Below are positions 15,377 to 22,597 of a stretch of 22,597 nt of DNA, in pieces; positions within the stretch are counted from its first letter, which is position 1; each line of letters starts with the position of its first letter. Under the pieces are notes generated by a model. It was not told the origin of the DNA. It ran no database searches and saw nothing but the letters and a program-made list of their open reading frames with translations. This stretch comes from Betaproteobacteria bacterium (GTDB taxonomy: Bacteria > Pseudomonadota > Gammaproteobacteria > Burkholderiales > Rhodocyclaceae). The translations under genes and the position numbers were made by a program. The stretch covers positions 1-22,597 of the forward strand of contig JAPTVL010000229.1 of NCBI GenBank assembly GCA_028065725.1. Direction: 5' to 3'.

Positions 15377-17827
15377 TCATGCCGCCTCGCTCCTGACCTC
15401 GAGCGGCCGTCCCACGCTCAGGAGTGCATCGACGAGCAACTGTGGTTTGCCCCAGAGCGAATTGAAGAAGATCGTCGTGACGCTGCCGGCCATCGCCGCC
15501 ATGGCCCACACCGGATAGATCAGACCGGTCGCCGCGAGCGGGATGCCGACGCCGTTGAACAGAAACGCGAGCGCCACGTTCTGGAGCATCTTGCGGTAGC
15601 CGCGCCGGCTGATCTGATGGGCCGCAACGACCGACTCGAGACGCGGATTGAGGATGATGATGTCGGCCGATTCGATGGCGATGTCGGTGCCGCCGGCCAT
15701 GGCGATGCCGACATCCGCCTGCATCAGCGCCGGGGCGTCGTTCACGCCGTCGCCCACCATCGCCACTTTGCCCCGCTCCTGGAGACGGCGCACGATCTCG
15801 GCCTTCTCGCCAGGCCGCACGCCGGCGTGGACCTCCTCGATACCGGCCTCGGCGGCGAGCTGCCTTGCAGCGCGCTCGTTGTCACCGGTGAGCAGCACGG
15901 TCTTGATCCCGAGGCCGCGCAGCGCGGCGACCGTCTTTGCCGCGTCGGCGCGCAGCCTGTCACCAAGGGCGATGATGCCTAGCGCTTTGTCGTTCTTGGC
16001 AACTGCGATCACGGTGCGTCCCTGGTCTTCCAGCTCGTGGATACGCGAGGCCAGCGCGGCGATATTTACGCCGTGCTCTTCGAGAAAGCCCGGGCGGCCG
16101 ACGAGGACCTGGGCACCTTCGATGCGCGCGGTGACGCCCTGGCCGGGAATAGTCTCGAAGGCCTCGACCTTGACCGGCGCCGCCCCGCGCTGGAACGCGA
16201 TGTTCACGATCGCCTGTGCCAGCGGGTGCTCGGAACTCGCCTCGGCTGCGGCGGCGATGGCGAGCAACTCCTCCTCGGTCGCGCCAAGCGACACGATTTC
16301 CTGTACCAGTGGCTTGCCTTCGGTGAGCGTGCCGGTCTTATCGAAGACGACGCAGTTCACGAGCCGATAGCCCTGGAACGCCTCACCCGTACGCATCAGG
16401 ATGCCGCGTTCGGCAGCCTCCCCTGACCCGCGAACAATTGAGAGCGGCGCCGAGATGCCGACCGCGCAGGGATAGCCCATCACCAGCACGCTCAAACCCG
16501 CGAACACCGCGCGCTCAATATCGGCTACGCCAGTTAGCAAGTACGAGCCCAGCAACCAGCCGAGCAGGGCCGTCGCGGCGACGATCAGCACCGTGGGCGT
16601 ATAGACGCGCAGCGCGCGGTCCACCAGATGCAGCAGCCCCGGCTTCAACGCGCGCGCGTCCTCGACGTGGCGGATCACCTGCGCCAGGAAGCTCTCCTCG
16701 CCAACTGCCGTGACCTCAACCAGCAGGGTCCCAGTGCCGTTGATCGAGCCGCCGATCACGGAATCGCCCGATTTCTTTTCGACCGGCAACGGCTCGCCGG
16801 TCATGAGCGCTTCGTTCAGCGCCGATTGTCCCTCGACGACCTTGCCGTCCACCGGGATGCGCTCACCGGGGCGGACGCGCACGCGCTCGCCCAGCTTGAC
16901 CTGCTCGACCGGGACATCCGTTTCGCGGTTGTCCCGGACCACACGCGCCATGTCCGGTTGCAGATCGAGCAGCTTCTTCACCGCCTGCGAGCTGCGGGTC
17001 TTGACGATGAGCGAGAGCCACTCGGAGAAGATGTGGTAGGTTGCCACCAGCACGGAAACCGCGAAGAAGGACGCGGTGGGGTAGCCCGGAGGCTGCCAGA
17101 CCAGACCGATGAGCCCGCCGGCGATGCCGGCGAAAGCGCCGATCTCGAGCAGCACGTGCTGATTGAGGATGCCGCGGCGCAGTGCCTGCACGGCCATGTG
17201 CAGGATGTGCTTGCCGATGCCGAACACCACGAGGAAGGCGAGCGCGCCGCTCAGCCAGGGGGTGGCCCCCGCAAGCCAGCCACCGGCCCGCGCGAAGTAA
17301 ATCGCACCGGCGAGCGCGAGTAGCGCAGCAGTGCAGGCGAGTGCCGTGATGATACCCCGTGGCTTGAGCATCACGAACAGGAACGCGGCAAGGCTCGCCA
17401 CCGCGACCATCGCAAGCAGTGTTGTCCAGAAGCCGATCGGGTTGGCAACAAGCGCGATCGCCGCGAGGCTCGCGCCCACTGCCGTGACAAACCGCCGGCC
17501 CTCCTGCACGAGCAGCGCCTCCTCTTCGTCGAAGGGCCGCAGCTTCCTCGGGTCGGAGATGGTGTAGCCGATGTCCGTGAGCGTCTGCAGCAGCGCCTCG
17601 GGACGTGCCACGGAGGGATCGTACTCGATCAGCGCCTGCTCGTGCGTGAGGCTCACCGCCACCTTCTCGACACCGGGCTCGCGCCCGAGCGCCTTCTCGA
17701 TGGTGCCGGTGCAGAGCGAGCAGTGCAGGCCCCCGATGCGCGCGCGGATGCGCCGGCGGCCGGGACGGGCGGACGGTTCCTCGCTCCAGAATCGGGGGGT
17801 GGGTTCGATAATTGTTGCTGTACTCAT
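15377..17827 (-). CDS. P1B-type heavy-metal ATPase with YPC in place of CPC
   Basis: The 816-residue protein is a metal-translocating P-type ATPase of the inner membrane. In order: an N-terminal HMA metal domain with CSLC (residues 36-39); four or more N-terminal helices (about 115-270); the actuator TGE (343-345); the membrane metal motif GYPCAVG (Tyr452-Pro-Cys454) where Cu/Ag and Zn/Cd pumps have CPC; DKTGT with Asp496 phosphorylated; SEHP (532-535); and GDGVND (692-697). Late helices give FN (757-758) and MAGS (779-782) near the positions of the copper-pump YN and MxxSS signatures. So it is copper-pump-like but altered at three metal-site positions. The ATG at 17827 has GAGGTG upstream; the extra frame to 18022 overlaps the thioredoxin gene. 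Probably MerR-controlled. Substrate unknown. Confidence 0.93.
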   Translation of the reverse strand: MSTATIIEPTPRFWSEEPSARPGRRRIRARIGGLHCSLCTGTIEKALGREPGVEKVAVSLTHEQALIEYDPSVARPEALLQTLTDIGYTISDPRKLRPFDEEEALLVQEGRRFVTAVGASLAAIALVANPIGFWTTLLAMVAVASLAAFLFVMLKPRGIITALACTAALLALAGAIYFARAGGWLAGATPWLSGALAFLVVFGIGKHILHMAVQALRRGILNQHVLLEIGAFAGIAGGLIGLVWQPPGYPTASFFAVSVLVATYHIFSEWLSLIVKTRSSQAVKKLLDLQPDMARVVRDNRETDVPVEQVKLGERVRVRPGERIPVDGKVVEGQSALNEALMTGEPLPVEKKSGDSVIGGSINGTGTLLVEVTAVGEESFLAQVIRHVEDARALKPGLLHLVDRALRVYTPTVLIVAATALLGWLLGSYLLTGVADIERAVFAGLSVLVMGYPCAVGISAPLSIVRGSGEAAERGILMRTGEAFQGYRLVNCVVFDKTGTLTEGKPLVQEIVSLGATEEELLAIAAAAEASSEHPLAQAIVNIAFQRGAAPVKVEAFETIPGQGVTARIEGAQVLVGRPGFLEEHGVNIAALASRIHELEDQGRTVIAVAKNDKALGIIALGDRLRADAAKTVAALRGLGIKTVLLTGDNERAARQLAAEAGIEEVHAGVRPGEKAEIVRRLQERGKVAMVGDGVNDAPALMQADVGIAMAGGTDIAIESADIIILNPRLESVVAAHQISRRGYRKMLQNVALAFLFNGVGIPLAATGLIYPVWAMAAMAGSVTTIFFNSLWGKPQLLVDALLSVGRPLEVRSEAA

Positions 17828-17838
17828 GGGACACCTCG

Positions 17839-18129
17839 TTACTTTTGACTGGATGGGATCGAGAAAGTCTTCCGGATCTCGACCTCCAAGGTTTGACGCA
17901 GCTTCTTGGCCGAGGGGAGCGCGGTGAAGACGAGCCGGCCGTTCACGGCGATTGCCGGGGTCGAGAGCACGCCGAGCTTCACGGCGTAGTCGAGCTCGTC
18001 CACCACGCTCACCTCGCGCCACGTGAGGCGACCGCCGCCGATCTCCTCGGCGACTTTCCGGAGCATGTCCTTCGCCTGGCCGCAGCGGGTGCAGCCGGGG
18101 GAGGAGAAGACTTCGACTTTGATCGTCAT
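17839..18129 (-). CDS. Small thioredoxin-fold protein (CxxC)
   Basis: A 96-residue cytoplasmic thioredoxin/glutaredoxin-like protein. The active-site motif [12 protein letters not shown] gives Cys13 and Cys16 at the start of helix 1. [16 protein letters not shown] is the cis-proline strand region of the small thioredoxin group found beside redox and metal genes. It has no signal peptide. GAGGT 6 bases upstream supports the ATG at 18129; a GTG at 18141 is less likely. It is the first gene of the minus-strand operon, 11 bases before the ATPase, directly behind a MerR-type promoter. It could pass electrons to the CcdA-like protein or handle metal in the cytoplasm. Confidence 0.88.
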   Translation of the reverse strand: MTIKVEVFSSPGCTRCGQAKDMLRKVAEEIGGGRLTWREVSVVDELDYAVKLGVLSTPAIAVNGRLVFTALPSAKKLRQTLEVEIRKTFSIPSSQK

Positions 18130-18151
18130 GGTGTACCTCACTTAGTATAAA

Positions 18152-18182
18152 ACTTTACACCCTGGAGTTGACTCCATGTCAA
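18152..18182 (-). promoter_or_regulatory. MerR-type promoter of the thioredoxin-ATPase operon
   Basis: On the minus strand: -35 TTGACA (18182-18177), a 19-base spacer and -10 TAAAGT (18157-18152). The spacer begins with the dyad TGGAGTCAACTCCA (18176-18163), followed by GGGTG. A spacer of 19 bases with a central dyad is the hallmark of promoters activated by metal-bound MerR-family proteins. A MerR gene lies in the same cluster (14221-14619). Confidence 0.82.
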
Positions 18183-18233
18183 GGACAGGCGTGCCCGGTC
18201 AGACGATGGGATTTCAGGGATCGGAAGGAGGGC

Positions 18234-18264
18234 TTGACCTGGAGTCGCCTCCAGCGCCTAGCAT
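18234..18264 (+). promoter_or_regulatory. MerR-type promoter of the Dsb-like gene
   Basis: On the plus strand: -35 TTGACC (18234-18239), a 19-base spacer and -10 TAGCAT (18259-18264). The spacer begins with the dyad TGGAGTCGCCTCCA (18240-18253), nearly the same operator as in the divergent promoter 57 bases away. The two operators share TGGAGTC and CTCCAG, so one MerR protein probably controls both sides. Confidence 0.8.
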
Positions 18265-18298
18265 AAATGTCGTTCGTCGTCGTGAAAGGAGGCCCTTC

Positions 18299-18871
18299 AT
18301 GAACCCGATCACCGCGCTGGCACGTACACTCGCCGTCGCCTTCGCGATTCTTCTGAACACCACCGCGACGACGGACGCGGCCCCACCGTCATCCCGTGCG
18401 GACTCGGTGCTCGCGGGCGCCCCGAAGGCGACTTGGATCGCCGAGGGGCAGGGTCGGCGCCCCGTCTATATCTTCTTCGATCCCAACTGCCCGTCGTGCC
18501 AACTCCTCTATAAGAATCTGCGCTCGTTCATCGGCTCGCACGACTTGCAGCTGCGCTGGATCCCGGTGGCGGTGGTCGACGCGACCAGCCTCGGCAAGGC
18601 CGCCGCGATCCTGCAGGCGTCCGACCCGCCGGCGGCTCTGCGCCGCAACGAAGAACATTACGACGCACAGGCGTATGCCGGCGGCATCGAGGAAGACATC
18701 CCCTCCGCTGAAACCGAACGCAAGGTGCGCGCCAACGAGCGTCTGCTCAATAAACTCGACATCCCGGTTGTGCCGAGCATGTTATTCGCAGCCAAGAATG
18801 GGCACGCGGTCCTGATCCAGGGCGCGCTCTCGCCGCTGGCGCTGCGCAAGGTGTTCGCGCACCTACCCTGA
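18299..18871 (+). CDS. Periplasmic DsbC/DsbG-like thioredoxin-fold protein
   Basis: A 190-residue exported thiol-disulfide protein. A signal peptide covers about residues 1-28 (TLAVAFAILLNTTATTDAA with a likely cut near AA-PP). The redox motif is FFDPNCPSCQLLY, Cys64 and Cys67, and the cis-proline loop reads IPVVPSMLFAAKNG. The N-terminal dimerisation domain of DsbC/G is largely missing, so the protein is shorter than its relatives (about 230-250 residues). AAGGAGG supports the ATG at 18299; an upstream in-frame start at 18176 lies within the promoter region. It diverges from the thioredoxin-ATPase-CcdA operon and shares its MerR-type promoter design. It is a plausible periplasmic partner of the CcdA-like protein. 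Confidence 0.86.
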   Translation: MNPITALARTLAVAFAILLNTTATTDAAPPSSRADSVLAGAPKATWIAEGQGRRPVYIFFDPNCPSCQLLYKNLRSFIGSHDLQLRWIPVAVVDATSLGKAAAILQASDPPAALRRNEEHYDAQAYAGGIEEDIPSAETERKVRANERLLNKLDIPVVPSMLFAAKNGHAVLIQGALSPLALRKVFAHLP

Positions 18872-19014
18872 CCGGTCTGCGACGGGGATTCGAATTCTAT
18901 ACTGGTCGGCTGCGCCTGCCCGGGGCCACTCTGCCCGGCCACACCGGCAAAAGCGATTCGTTACCCACCCCTCGATTTCTGCATTCATCAAATTCTTGGT
19001 ACCCGTCTTAATTC

Positions 19015-19767
19015 TTACGGCTTCCTGGCCCGAATCAGAGCGCCGATCGTCGTCGCGGCCGTCCGGTATCCCGTGAACGATACGACTTCGGCACCTTCGA
19101 ATCCGGTCTTTCGCAGCAGGTCGAGCAACCGCTCGGGGGCCAGGGTGCCGGCGACGCAACCGGCCCACGAGTCACCATCGATTTGATCCGTCTCTTGAAC
19201 CGTGCCGTCCCGCACCATGTCGGCAAACTGAAGCCGCCCGCCGGGACGGAGGACGCGGAAGATCTCCTTCAGCACACTTTCCTTGCGGGCCGAGAGGTTG
19301 ATCGAGCCGTTGGCGATCACCACGTCCACGCTGCCGTCGTCCACCGGAAGTTGGGCCATGTCGGCCTCGTGGACTTCCACGTGGCGCGCGCCGAGGAGGG
19401 CCGCGCTCTTTCTCGCCCTGTCAACCATCGCCGGAGTGACATCGATGCCGATGACCCGCCCCGACGCTCCCACCAGGAGCGCCGCGATGCACAGGTCGGC
19501 TCCCGCGCCGCAACCCAGATCAACCACCGTCTCGCCTGGGCCGATCTGCCCCAGGCTGAAGGGATTGCCCACGGCCGCGGCCGAGGCCCACACCTCATCG
19601 GGCAGCCCGTTCAGCCAGGCCGGATCGTAGCCCAGAAGCCGGGCGTTCTCCTTTCCCTTGCCCCAGCCGAAGTCCTTCTCCGGATGCTGCGCGAGATCTG
19701 TGTACAGTTGCCGCACCTGGTCCGTAGCGTTTTGTGATGGCGGACAACAGCCGGAAGAATTACTCAC
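19015..19767 (-). CDS. ArsM-like SAM methyltransferase, homologue of the second ArsM domain
   Basis: A 250-residue class I methyltransferase with SAM motif VVDLGCGAGADLC and the post-motif GGRLQFADMV. It aligns over its whole length with residues 289-534 of the fused ArsM at 12401: both begin SGCC, both read QVR-LYT then HPE-DFGWGKG, and both have SAAAVGNPFS and end A-RKP or G-RKP. Like that domain it has Gly in place of ArsM's second cysteine (VIANGSINL) and keeps only the third (WAGCVAGT), so it is unlikely to be a normal arsenite methylase. The GTG start at 19767 has an almost perfect Shine-Dalgarno, GGAGGTG. Last gene of the minus-strand operon from 20731. The substrate is unknown; a methylated arsenical or a thiol is possible. 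Confidence 0.85.
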   Translation of the reverse strand: MSNSSGCCPPSQNATDQVRQLYTDLAQHPEKDFGWGKGKENARLLGYDPAWLNGLPDEVWASAAAVGNPFSLGQIGPGETVVDLGCGAGADLCIAALLVGASGRVIGIDVTPAMVDRARKSAALLGARHVEVHEADMAQLPVDDGSVDVVIANGSINLSARKESVLKEIFRVLRPGGRLQFADMVRDGTVQETDQIDGDSWAGCVAGTLAPERLLDLLRKTGFEGAEVVSFTGYRTAATTIGALIRARKP

Positions 19768-19799
19768 GGATCACCTCCGATTTGATGGCGGACGCCGGT

Positions 19800-20072
19800 T
19801 CACGACGATGGTTTTTGCTTTATCTGGCCTTCCAGGATCGAGACCATCTTGCCCATCATCTCCCGGGCCAGTTTCTCTTTGGCCGCGGGATCGATCTCGG
19901 CAAAGATCAGGCTCAGGCATTTCGGCATCATCGTGGAAACGAACGCGATCCGATCCTCGCTCGTCATTTGCGAGAACATGCGGTCCATCATCGCGCCCAT
20001 CATGTGGGGCATGTCTTCCGGCTTGACCATCGCCGACATCATCTTTTCCATCATTTCCTTCATTGGATTCAT
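19800..20072 (-). CDS. Methionine-rich small protein of unknown function
   Basis: A 90-residue protein with 19 methionines, sixteen of them in the first 49 residues, often as MM pairs (MKEMMEKMMSAM, MPHMMGAMMDRMFSQM, STMM). It has one cysteine (PKC, residue 51) and no signal peptide or membrane helix. It is probably mostly helical, with the methionines on one face. Met-rich segments bind soft metals such as Cu(I) in other proteins, but no such site is proven here. GGAGG lies just upstream, and the ATG overlaps the stop of the preceding methyltransferase (ATGA, 20069-20072), so it is translationally coupled and a real gene. I do not recognise the family. Confidence 0.75.
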   Translation of the reverse strand: MNPMKEMMEKMMSAMVKPEDMPHMMGAMMDRMFSQMTSEDRIAFVSTMMPKCLSLIFAEIDPAAKEKLAREMMGKMVSILEGQIKQKPSS

Positions 20073-20731
20073 CGGGCTACCTCCGGCTTTCTGAGCGTCA
20101 CGCGGAACAGCTTCCGGGGTAGTTTTCCCTCCTCGAATTCATCGATGGCGAGCAGCTCGTAGCCGCTCGCTAAGTGCGCCACCTTTTCCCGGCTGAAGTA
20201 GTGCACGATGAAGCCCCCGGACTCGTACAGGTCCTCGCCACGGGGGATGCCCTTTCCGTAGTCCGGATCGCCGGTGTGCCGCACCGTGTAGATGTGCAGC
20301 CCGCCCGGCCGCAGCACGCGCCAAACCTCTCGCGACAGGAACTCGAGCTCAGCTATCGTGAGCGCCATGCAGTAGAGCATGTGGGAGTAGCAGGCATCGA
20401 AGGATTCGTCCGGAAACGGCAGCGGCTGGCGGATATCATGCTGGAGGGCGGTCACGGACCCCGACAGACCGAGTTGTCGGGCTTTGTCATTGATCGCCTC
20501 CACCGCGGTCGCGGTGTAATCCAGCGCGTGCACCTGGAAGCCATTGCGTGCAAAGAACAGCGTGTCCCGGCCCTGGCCGCTGCCCAGCTCGAGGAGCTTG
20601 GTCTTGCCCTCGCGCTTGAGCCATTCCACCGCTCTGCGGGCCGGCTCGCTCGGTTCGGCGCCGAACATCTCGGGGCGATGGGAAAACGTCTTCTGCCAGT
20701 GTTTCTGCTGGGCATCCAGTAGTTCGTGCAT
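20069..20731 (-). CDS. Class I SAM-dependent methyltransferase (TehB/UbiE-like)
   Basis: A 220-residue soluble methyltransferase. Motif I is LLELGSGQGRDTLFFARNG, followed by the acidic LDYTATAVEAI, a motif near DESFDACYSHMLYCMAL, and VWRVLRPGGLHIYTVRH. The fold resembles tellurite/thiopurine-type methyltransferases; it lacks the ArsM cysteine triad, so its acceptor is not predicted. I chose the ATG at 20731, with GAGGA 8 bases upstream; a TTG at 20752 has no such signal. It is the first gene of the operon with the Met-rich protein and the ArsM-like enzyme, and diverges from the second arsR. Confidence 0.85.
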   Translation of the reverse strand: MHELLDAQQKHWQKTFSHRPEMFGAEPSEPARRAVEWLKREGKTKLLELGSGQGRDTLFFARNGFQVHALDYTATAVEAINDKARQLGLSGSVTALQHDIRQPLPFPDESFDACYSHMLYCMALTIAELEFLSREVWRVLRPGGLHIYTVRHTGDPDYGKGIPRGEDLYESGGFIVHYFSREKVAHLASGYELLAIDEFEEGKLPRKLFRVTLRKPEVAR

Positions 20732-20764
20732 GGCGATCTTCCTCGGCGTCAAGGCCCGCCGTCG

Positions 20765-20801
20765 TTGACAACGGCCGTAATATATGAGTCAATATACATA
20801 T
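20765..20801 (+). promoter_or_regulatory. Promoter of right arsR-SHOCT, probably leaderless
   Basis: TTGACA (20765-20770), an 18-base spacer and TCAATA (20789-20794) end 5 bases before the arsR ATG at 20800, with no Shine-Dalgarno. ATATG (20782-20786) and CATAT (20797-20801) are inverted arms of a likely ArsR operator that covers the -10 and the start codon. The layout and much of the sequence match the left copy at 12169-12206. Confidence 0.6.
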
Positions 20802-21180
20802 GCGTATTACCTCATACAATAGTTCGAGCGTCAAGCGTCTCGTGAAGGCGCTCAAGGTGCTGAGCGAGGCGAACCGGTTGCGCATCCTGCTGAGCCTGGG
20901 GCTCGAATGCCGCCCCGTCACGGACATCATCAACGCCACCGGCCTATCCCAGACCAACGTCTCCTTCCACTTGCGGACCATGCGCGAGGCAGGACTGGTC
21001 AAGCCGGAGCGCCGCGGCCAGTACATCTATTACTGCCTGCACGATCCCCAGCTGCTCGGCGTCTTGGACGATCTTAATACTTGGCTGGAGATGCACGCAG
21101 CCGGAGCACCACGGTCCGCCCGTTCCAAGAGACCCAGCGCCCGAGCGCGCCAGGCGAACAGCAACTTGTCGGAGGCATAA
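20800..21180 (+). CDS. ArsR/SmtB-family transcriptional repressor (right copy)
   Basis: A 126-residue winged-helix regulator, close homologue of the one at 11794-12171. Shared stretches include LRILLSLGL, GLSQTNVSFHLR, REAGLVKPERRG and QLLGVLDDL. Differences are spread along the protein, so it is a diverged homologue rather than a recent copy. The two conserved cysteines are Cys37 (LECRPV) and Cys79 (YYCLHD). The C-terminal 25 residues are basic, Ser/Ala-rich and variable. It lies 3 bases upstream of its own SHOCT gene and diverges from the methyltransferase operon at 20731-19015, its probable target besides itself. Confidence 0.9.
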   Translation: MRITSYNSSSVKRLVKALKVLSEANRLRILLSLGLECRPVTDIINATGLSQTNVSFHLRTMREAGLVKPERRGQYIYYCLHDPQLLGVLDDLNTWLEMHAAGAPRSARSKRPSARARQANSNLSEA

Positions 21181-21183
21181 ACT

Positions 21184-21426
21184 ATGTACCCTTACTCCTG
21201 GTGGCCCGGCTTTCCGTGGATGTGGATCTTTCCCTTCACGTTCCTGATCATCGCGGTCGTGTTTCTCGCGCTGATGTTTCGTGGCGGCGCCGGCCCGTTC
21301 TGCGGGGGCTCACGGCGCGACGAGCCGCAACGCGAGACGCCGCGCCAGATCCTCGACCGGCGGTACGCGGGCGGCGAGATCACGAAGGAACAGTACGAGG
21401 AGATGAAGCGCAATCTCGAAAGGTAG
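21184..21426 (+). CDS. Small membrane protein with SHOCT domain (right copy)
   Basis: An 80-residue protein starting MYPYSWWPGFPWMWIFPF, with one aromatic-rich transmembrane helix and a C-terminal SHOCT motif (ILDRRYAGGEITKEQYEEMK). It is nearly colinear with the left copy at 11552-11791; the SHOCT part is almost identical and the linker differs slightly (FCGGSRRDEPQRE here). The ATG is 3 bases after the arsR stop. The strict pairing of this small protein with this arsR subtype, seen twice here, points to a shared task. Confidence 0.85.
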   Translation: MYPYSWWPGFPWMWIFPFTFLIIAVVFLALMFRGGAGPFCGGSRRDEPQRETPRQILDRRYAGGEITKEQYEEMKRNLER

Positions 21427-21507
21427 GACCGCGCTGTCGGGGCTGACCCATGCCTGACTAGGCGCTTTCCCGGTTTTCGCGCCGATTCGCATAGTCCATA
21501 CTGTCTG

Positions 21508-22008
21508 TCATCGTCCTAGCTGCTCGTCCAAGAACACGTGTAATTTATCAAACGCGATCATGCCGAGTGTCCGCGACACCAATTGTCCTTTCTTATCGAG
21601 AACGAACGTCGTGGGTACGACCTTCACGCCGCCAAAAGCCTTGGCGATCTCTTCCTGCGTATCCAGTACGACCGGAAACAGCAATCCATTCTTCGCCGCG
21701 AATTCCTTGACAAGCGCCGGCGGGTCATAGGACACCGCCACAGCGACAATCTCTAGACCACGAGCGCGGTAGCGTTCATAGGTCTTCACAAGCTCCGGCA
21801 TTTCTTTGACGCACGCCGGGCAGGTCGTCGCCCAGAAGTTCACCAACACGATCTTCCCGCGCAGGTCCCGAAGCTGAATACGTTCACCCTTCAAAGTAAT
21901 GAAGGTCACATCGTCGAGTGCGTTTCTGGGCCAGAGGGCATAGGCATCAACGGCAGCCGTTGCGACGATGCCGACGACCATGCTGGCCAGCAGTCTTCGA
22001 CGGTTCAC
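21508..22008 (-). CDS. TlpA/ResA-like periplasmic thioredoxin
   Basis: A 166-residue exported, probably membrane-anchored thioredoxin. The N-terminus MNRRRLLASMVVGIVATAAVDAY is a positively charged signal or anchor segment with no lipobox. The active site is NFWATTCPACVKEMP, Cys63 and Cys66. The AhpC/TSA-like core continues to VKVVPTTFVLDKKGQLV, the cis-proline strand. It starts at GTG (22008), directly after the stop of the upstream ABC ATPase, so the two were one operon. Such proteins reduce disulfides in cytochrome c maturation or metal-centre assembly; the specific client is not visible. An 81-base gap without a gene separates it from the convergent SHOCT gene. Confidence 0.9.
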   Translation of the reverse strand: MNRRRLLASMVVGIVATAAVDAYALWPRNALDDVTFITLKGERIQLRDLRGKIVLVNFWATTCPACVKEMPELVKTYERYRARGLEIVAVAVSYDPPALVKEFAAKNGLLFPVVLDTQEEIAKAFGGVKVVPTTFVLDKKGQLVSRTLGMIAFDKLHVFLDEQLGR

Positions 22009-22470
<462 letters not shown>

Positions 22471-22492
22471 CGTAACCGTCCAAACCAGACCG

Positions 22493-22597
22493 TTATTGAT
22501 CCGCGAGCGCGATGTCTGATTTCAGGGGAGCGTGGGCGAACTTCGTCTTCCACACGCGCGGCGTGAGCTCGATGACGTCTTTCGCCGGATGCTGGCT
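22493..22597 (-). CDS. 3' end of an unidentified protein-coding gene, possibly an IS transposase
   Basis: The minus-strand frame is open from the window edge to a TAA at 22495-22493 and ends VWKTKFAHAPLKSDIALADQ. It stops just beside the point where the ABC ATPase loses its family sequence, which fits an insertion sequence whose transposase ends near the element's terminus. The 34 residues visible are basic and hydrophilic, and I cannot name a family. Confidence 0.4.
   Translation of the reverse strand, partial: SQHPAKDVIELTPRVWKTKFAHAPLKSDIALADQ

Noticed and set aside
18872..19014. Possible small gene between the Dsb-like and ArsM-like genes
   Set aside because: Only short frames without ribosome-binding sites are present; the stretch is simply the space between two convergent genes, and no clear terminator was found.
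11552..21426. The two arsR-SHOCT pairs as inverted ends of a composite transposon
   Set aside because: They are regulatory genes with no transposase or terminal repeats, similarity stops at gene borders, and the proteins differ at many positions, so they are not mobile ends.
21461..21483. GGCGC/GCGCC inverted pair as a terminator after the right SHOCT gene
   Set aside because: The arms are only 5 bp with a 13-base loop and no T-run follows, so the support is too weak to list as a feature.

Overview
The window is a mosaic of mobile, metal- and arsenic-resistance DNA from a GC-rich proteobacterium. The gene repertoire (heavy-metal RND pump, Tn21-type transposon next to an arsRCDA operon, ACR3, ArsM, metal P-type ATPase) is what is seen in bacteria of metal-rich or acidic sites such as Acidithiobacillus and its relatives. 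No rRNA, tRNA or housekeeping gene is present, so the host cannot be fixed further.

Layout. (1) 2-1684: C-terminal half of a heavy-metal RND pump, followed by a small gene cut by a transposon end. (2) 1792-5480: a Tn3/Tn21-type transposition module with a 38-bp terminal inverted repeat, tnpA, tnpR and a res-like region. (3) 5544-11050: a co-directional operon arsR-arsC-arsD-arsA-acr3-usp-'tauE. It couples arsenate reduction, As(III) chaperoning, an ATPase and arsenite extrusion. Its last gene is broken where a tyrosine-recombinase remnant (11051-11284) is joined to it. (4) 11552-14005: an arsR-SHOCT pair on the minus strand, diverging from an unusual 534-aa ArsM fused to a second methyltransferase domain. 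(5) 14221-18871: a metal/thiol-redox island. A minus-strand operon encodes a small thioredoxin, a P1B-type ATPase with Tyr-Pro-Cys in place of Cys-Pro-Cys, a CcdA-like membrane protein and a MerR regulator. A periplasmic Dsb-like protein diverges from it. Both divergent promoters have 19-bp spacers centred on a dyad, the hallmark of MerR-family control. (6) 19015-21426: a minus-strand operon of a SAM methyltransferase, a Met-rich 90-aa protein and a stand-alone homologue of the second ArsM domain. It diverges from a second arsR-SHOCT pair that is a diverged mirror image of the first. (7) 21508-22597: a TlpA-like thioredoxin, a truncated ABC ATPase and the 3' end of an unidentified reading frame.

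Working together: region 3 reduces As(V) and expels As(III). Regions 4 and 6 look like two ArsR-controlled methylation modules. Region 5 looks like metal export or handling coupled to thiol-disulfide exchange on both faces of the inner membrane. The most novel-looking items are the ArsM fusion with its separate homologue, the YPC ATPase/redox island with paired MerR promoters, and the repeated arsR-SHOCT/methyltransferase arrangement. All functions are read from sequence by eye; no database search was run.
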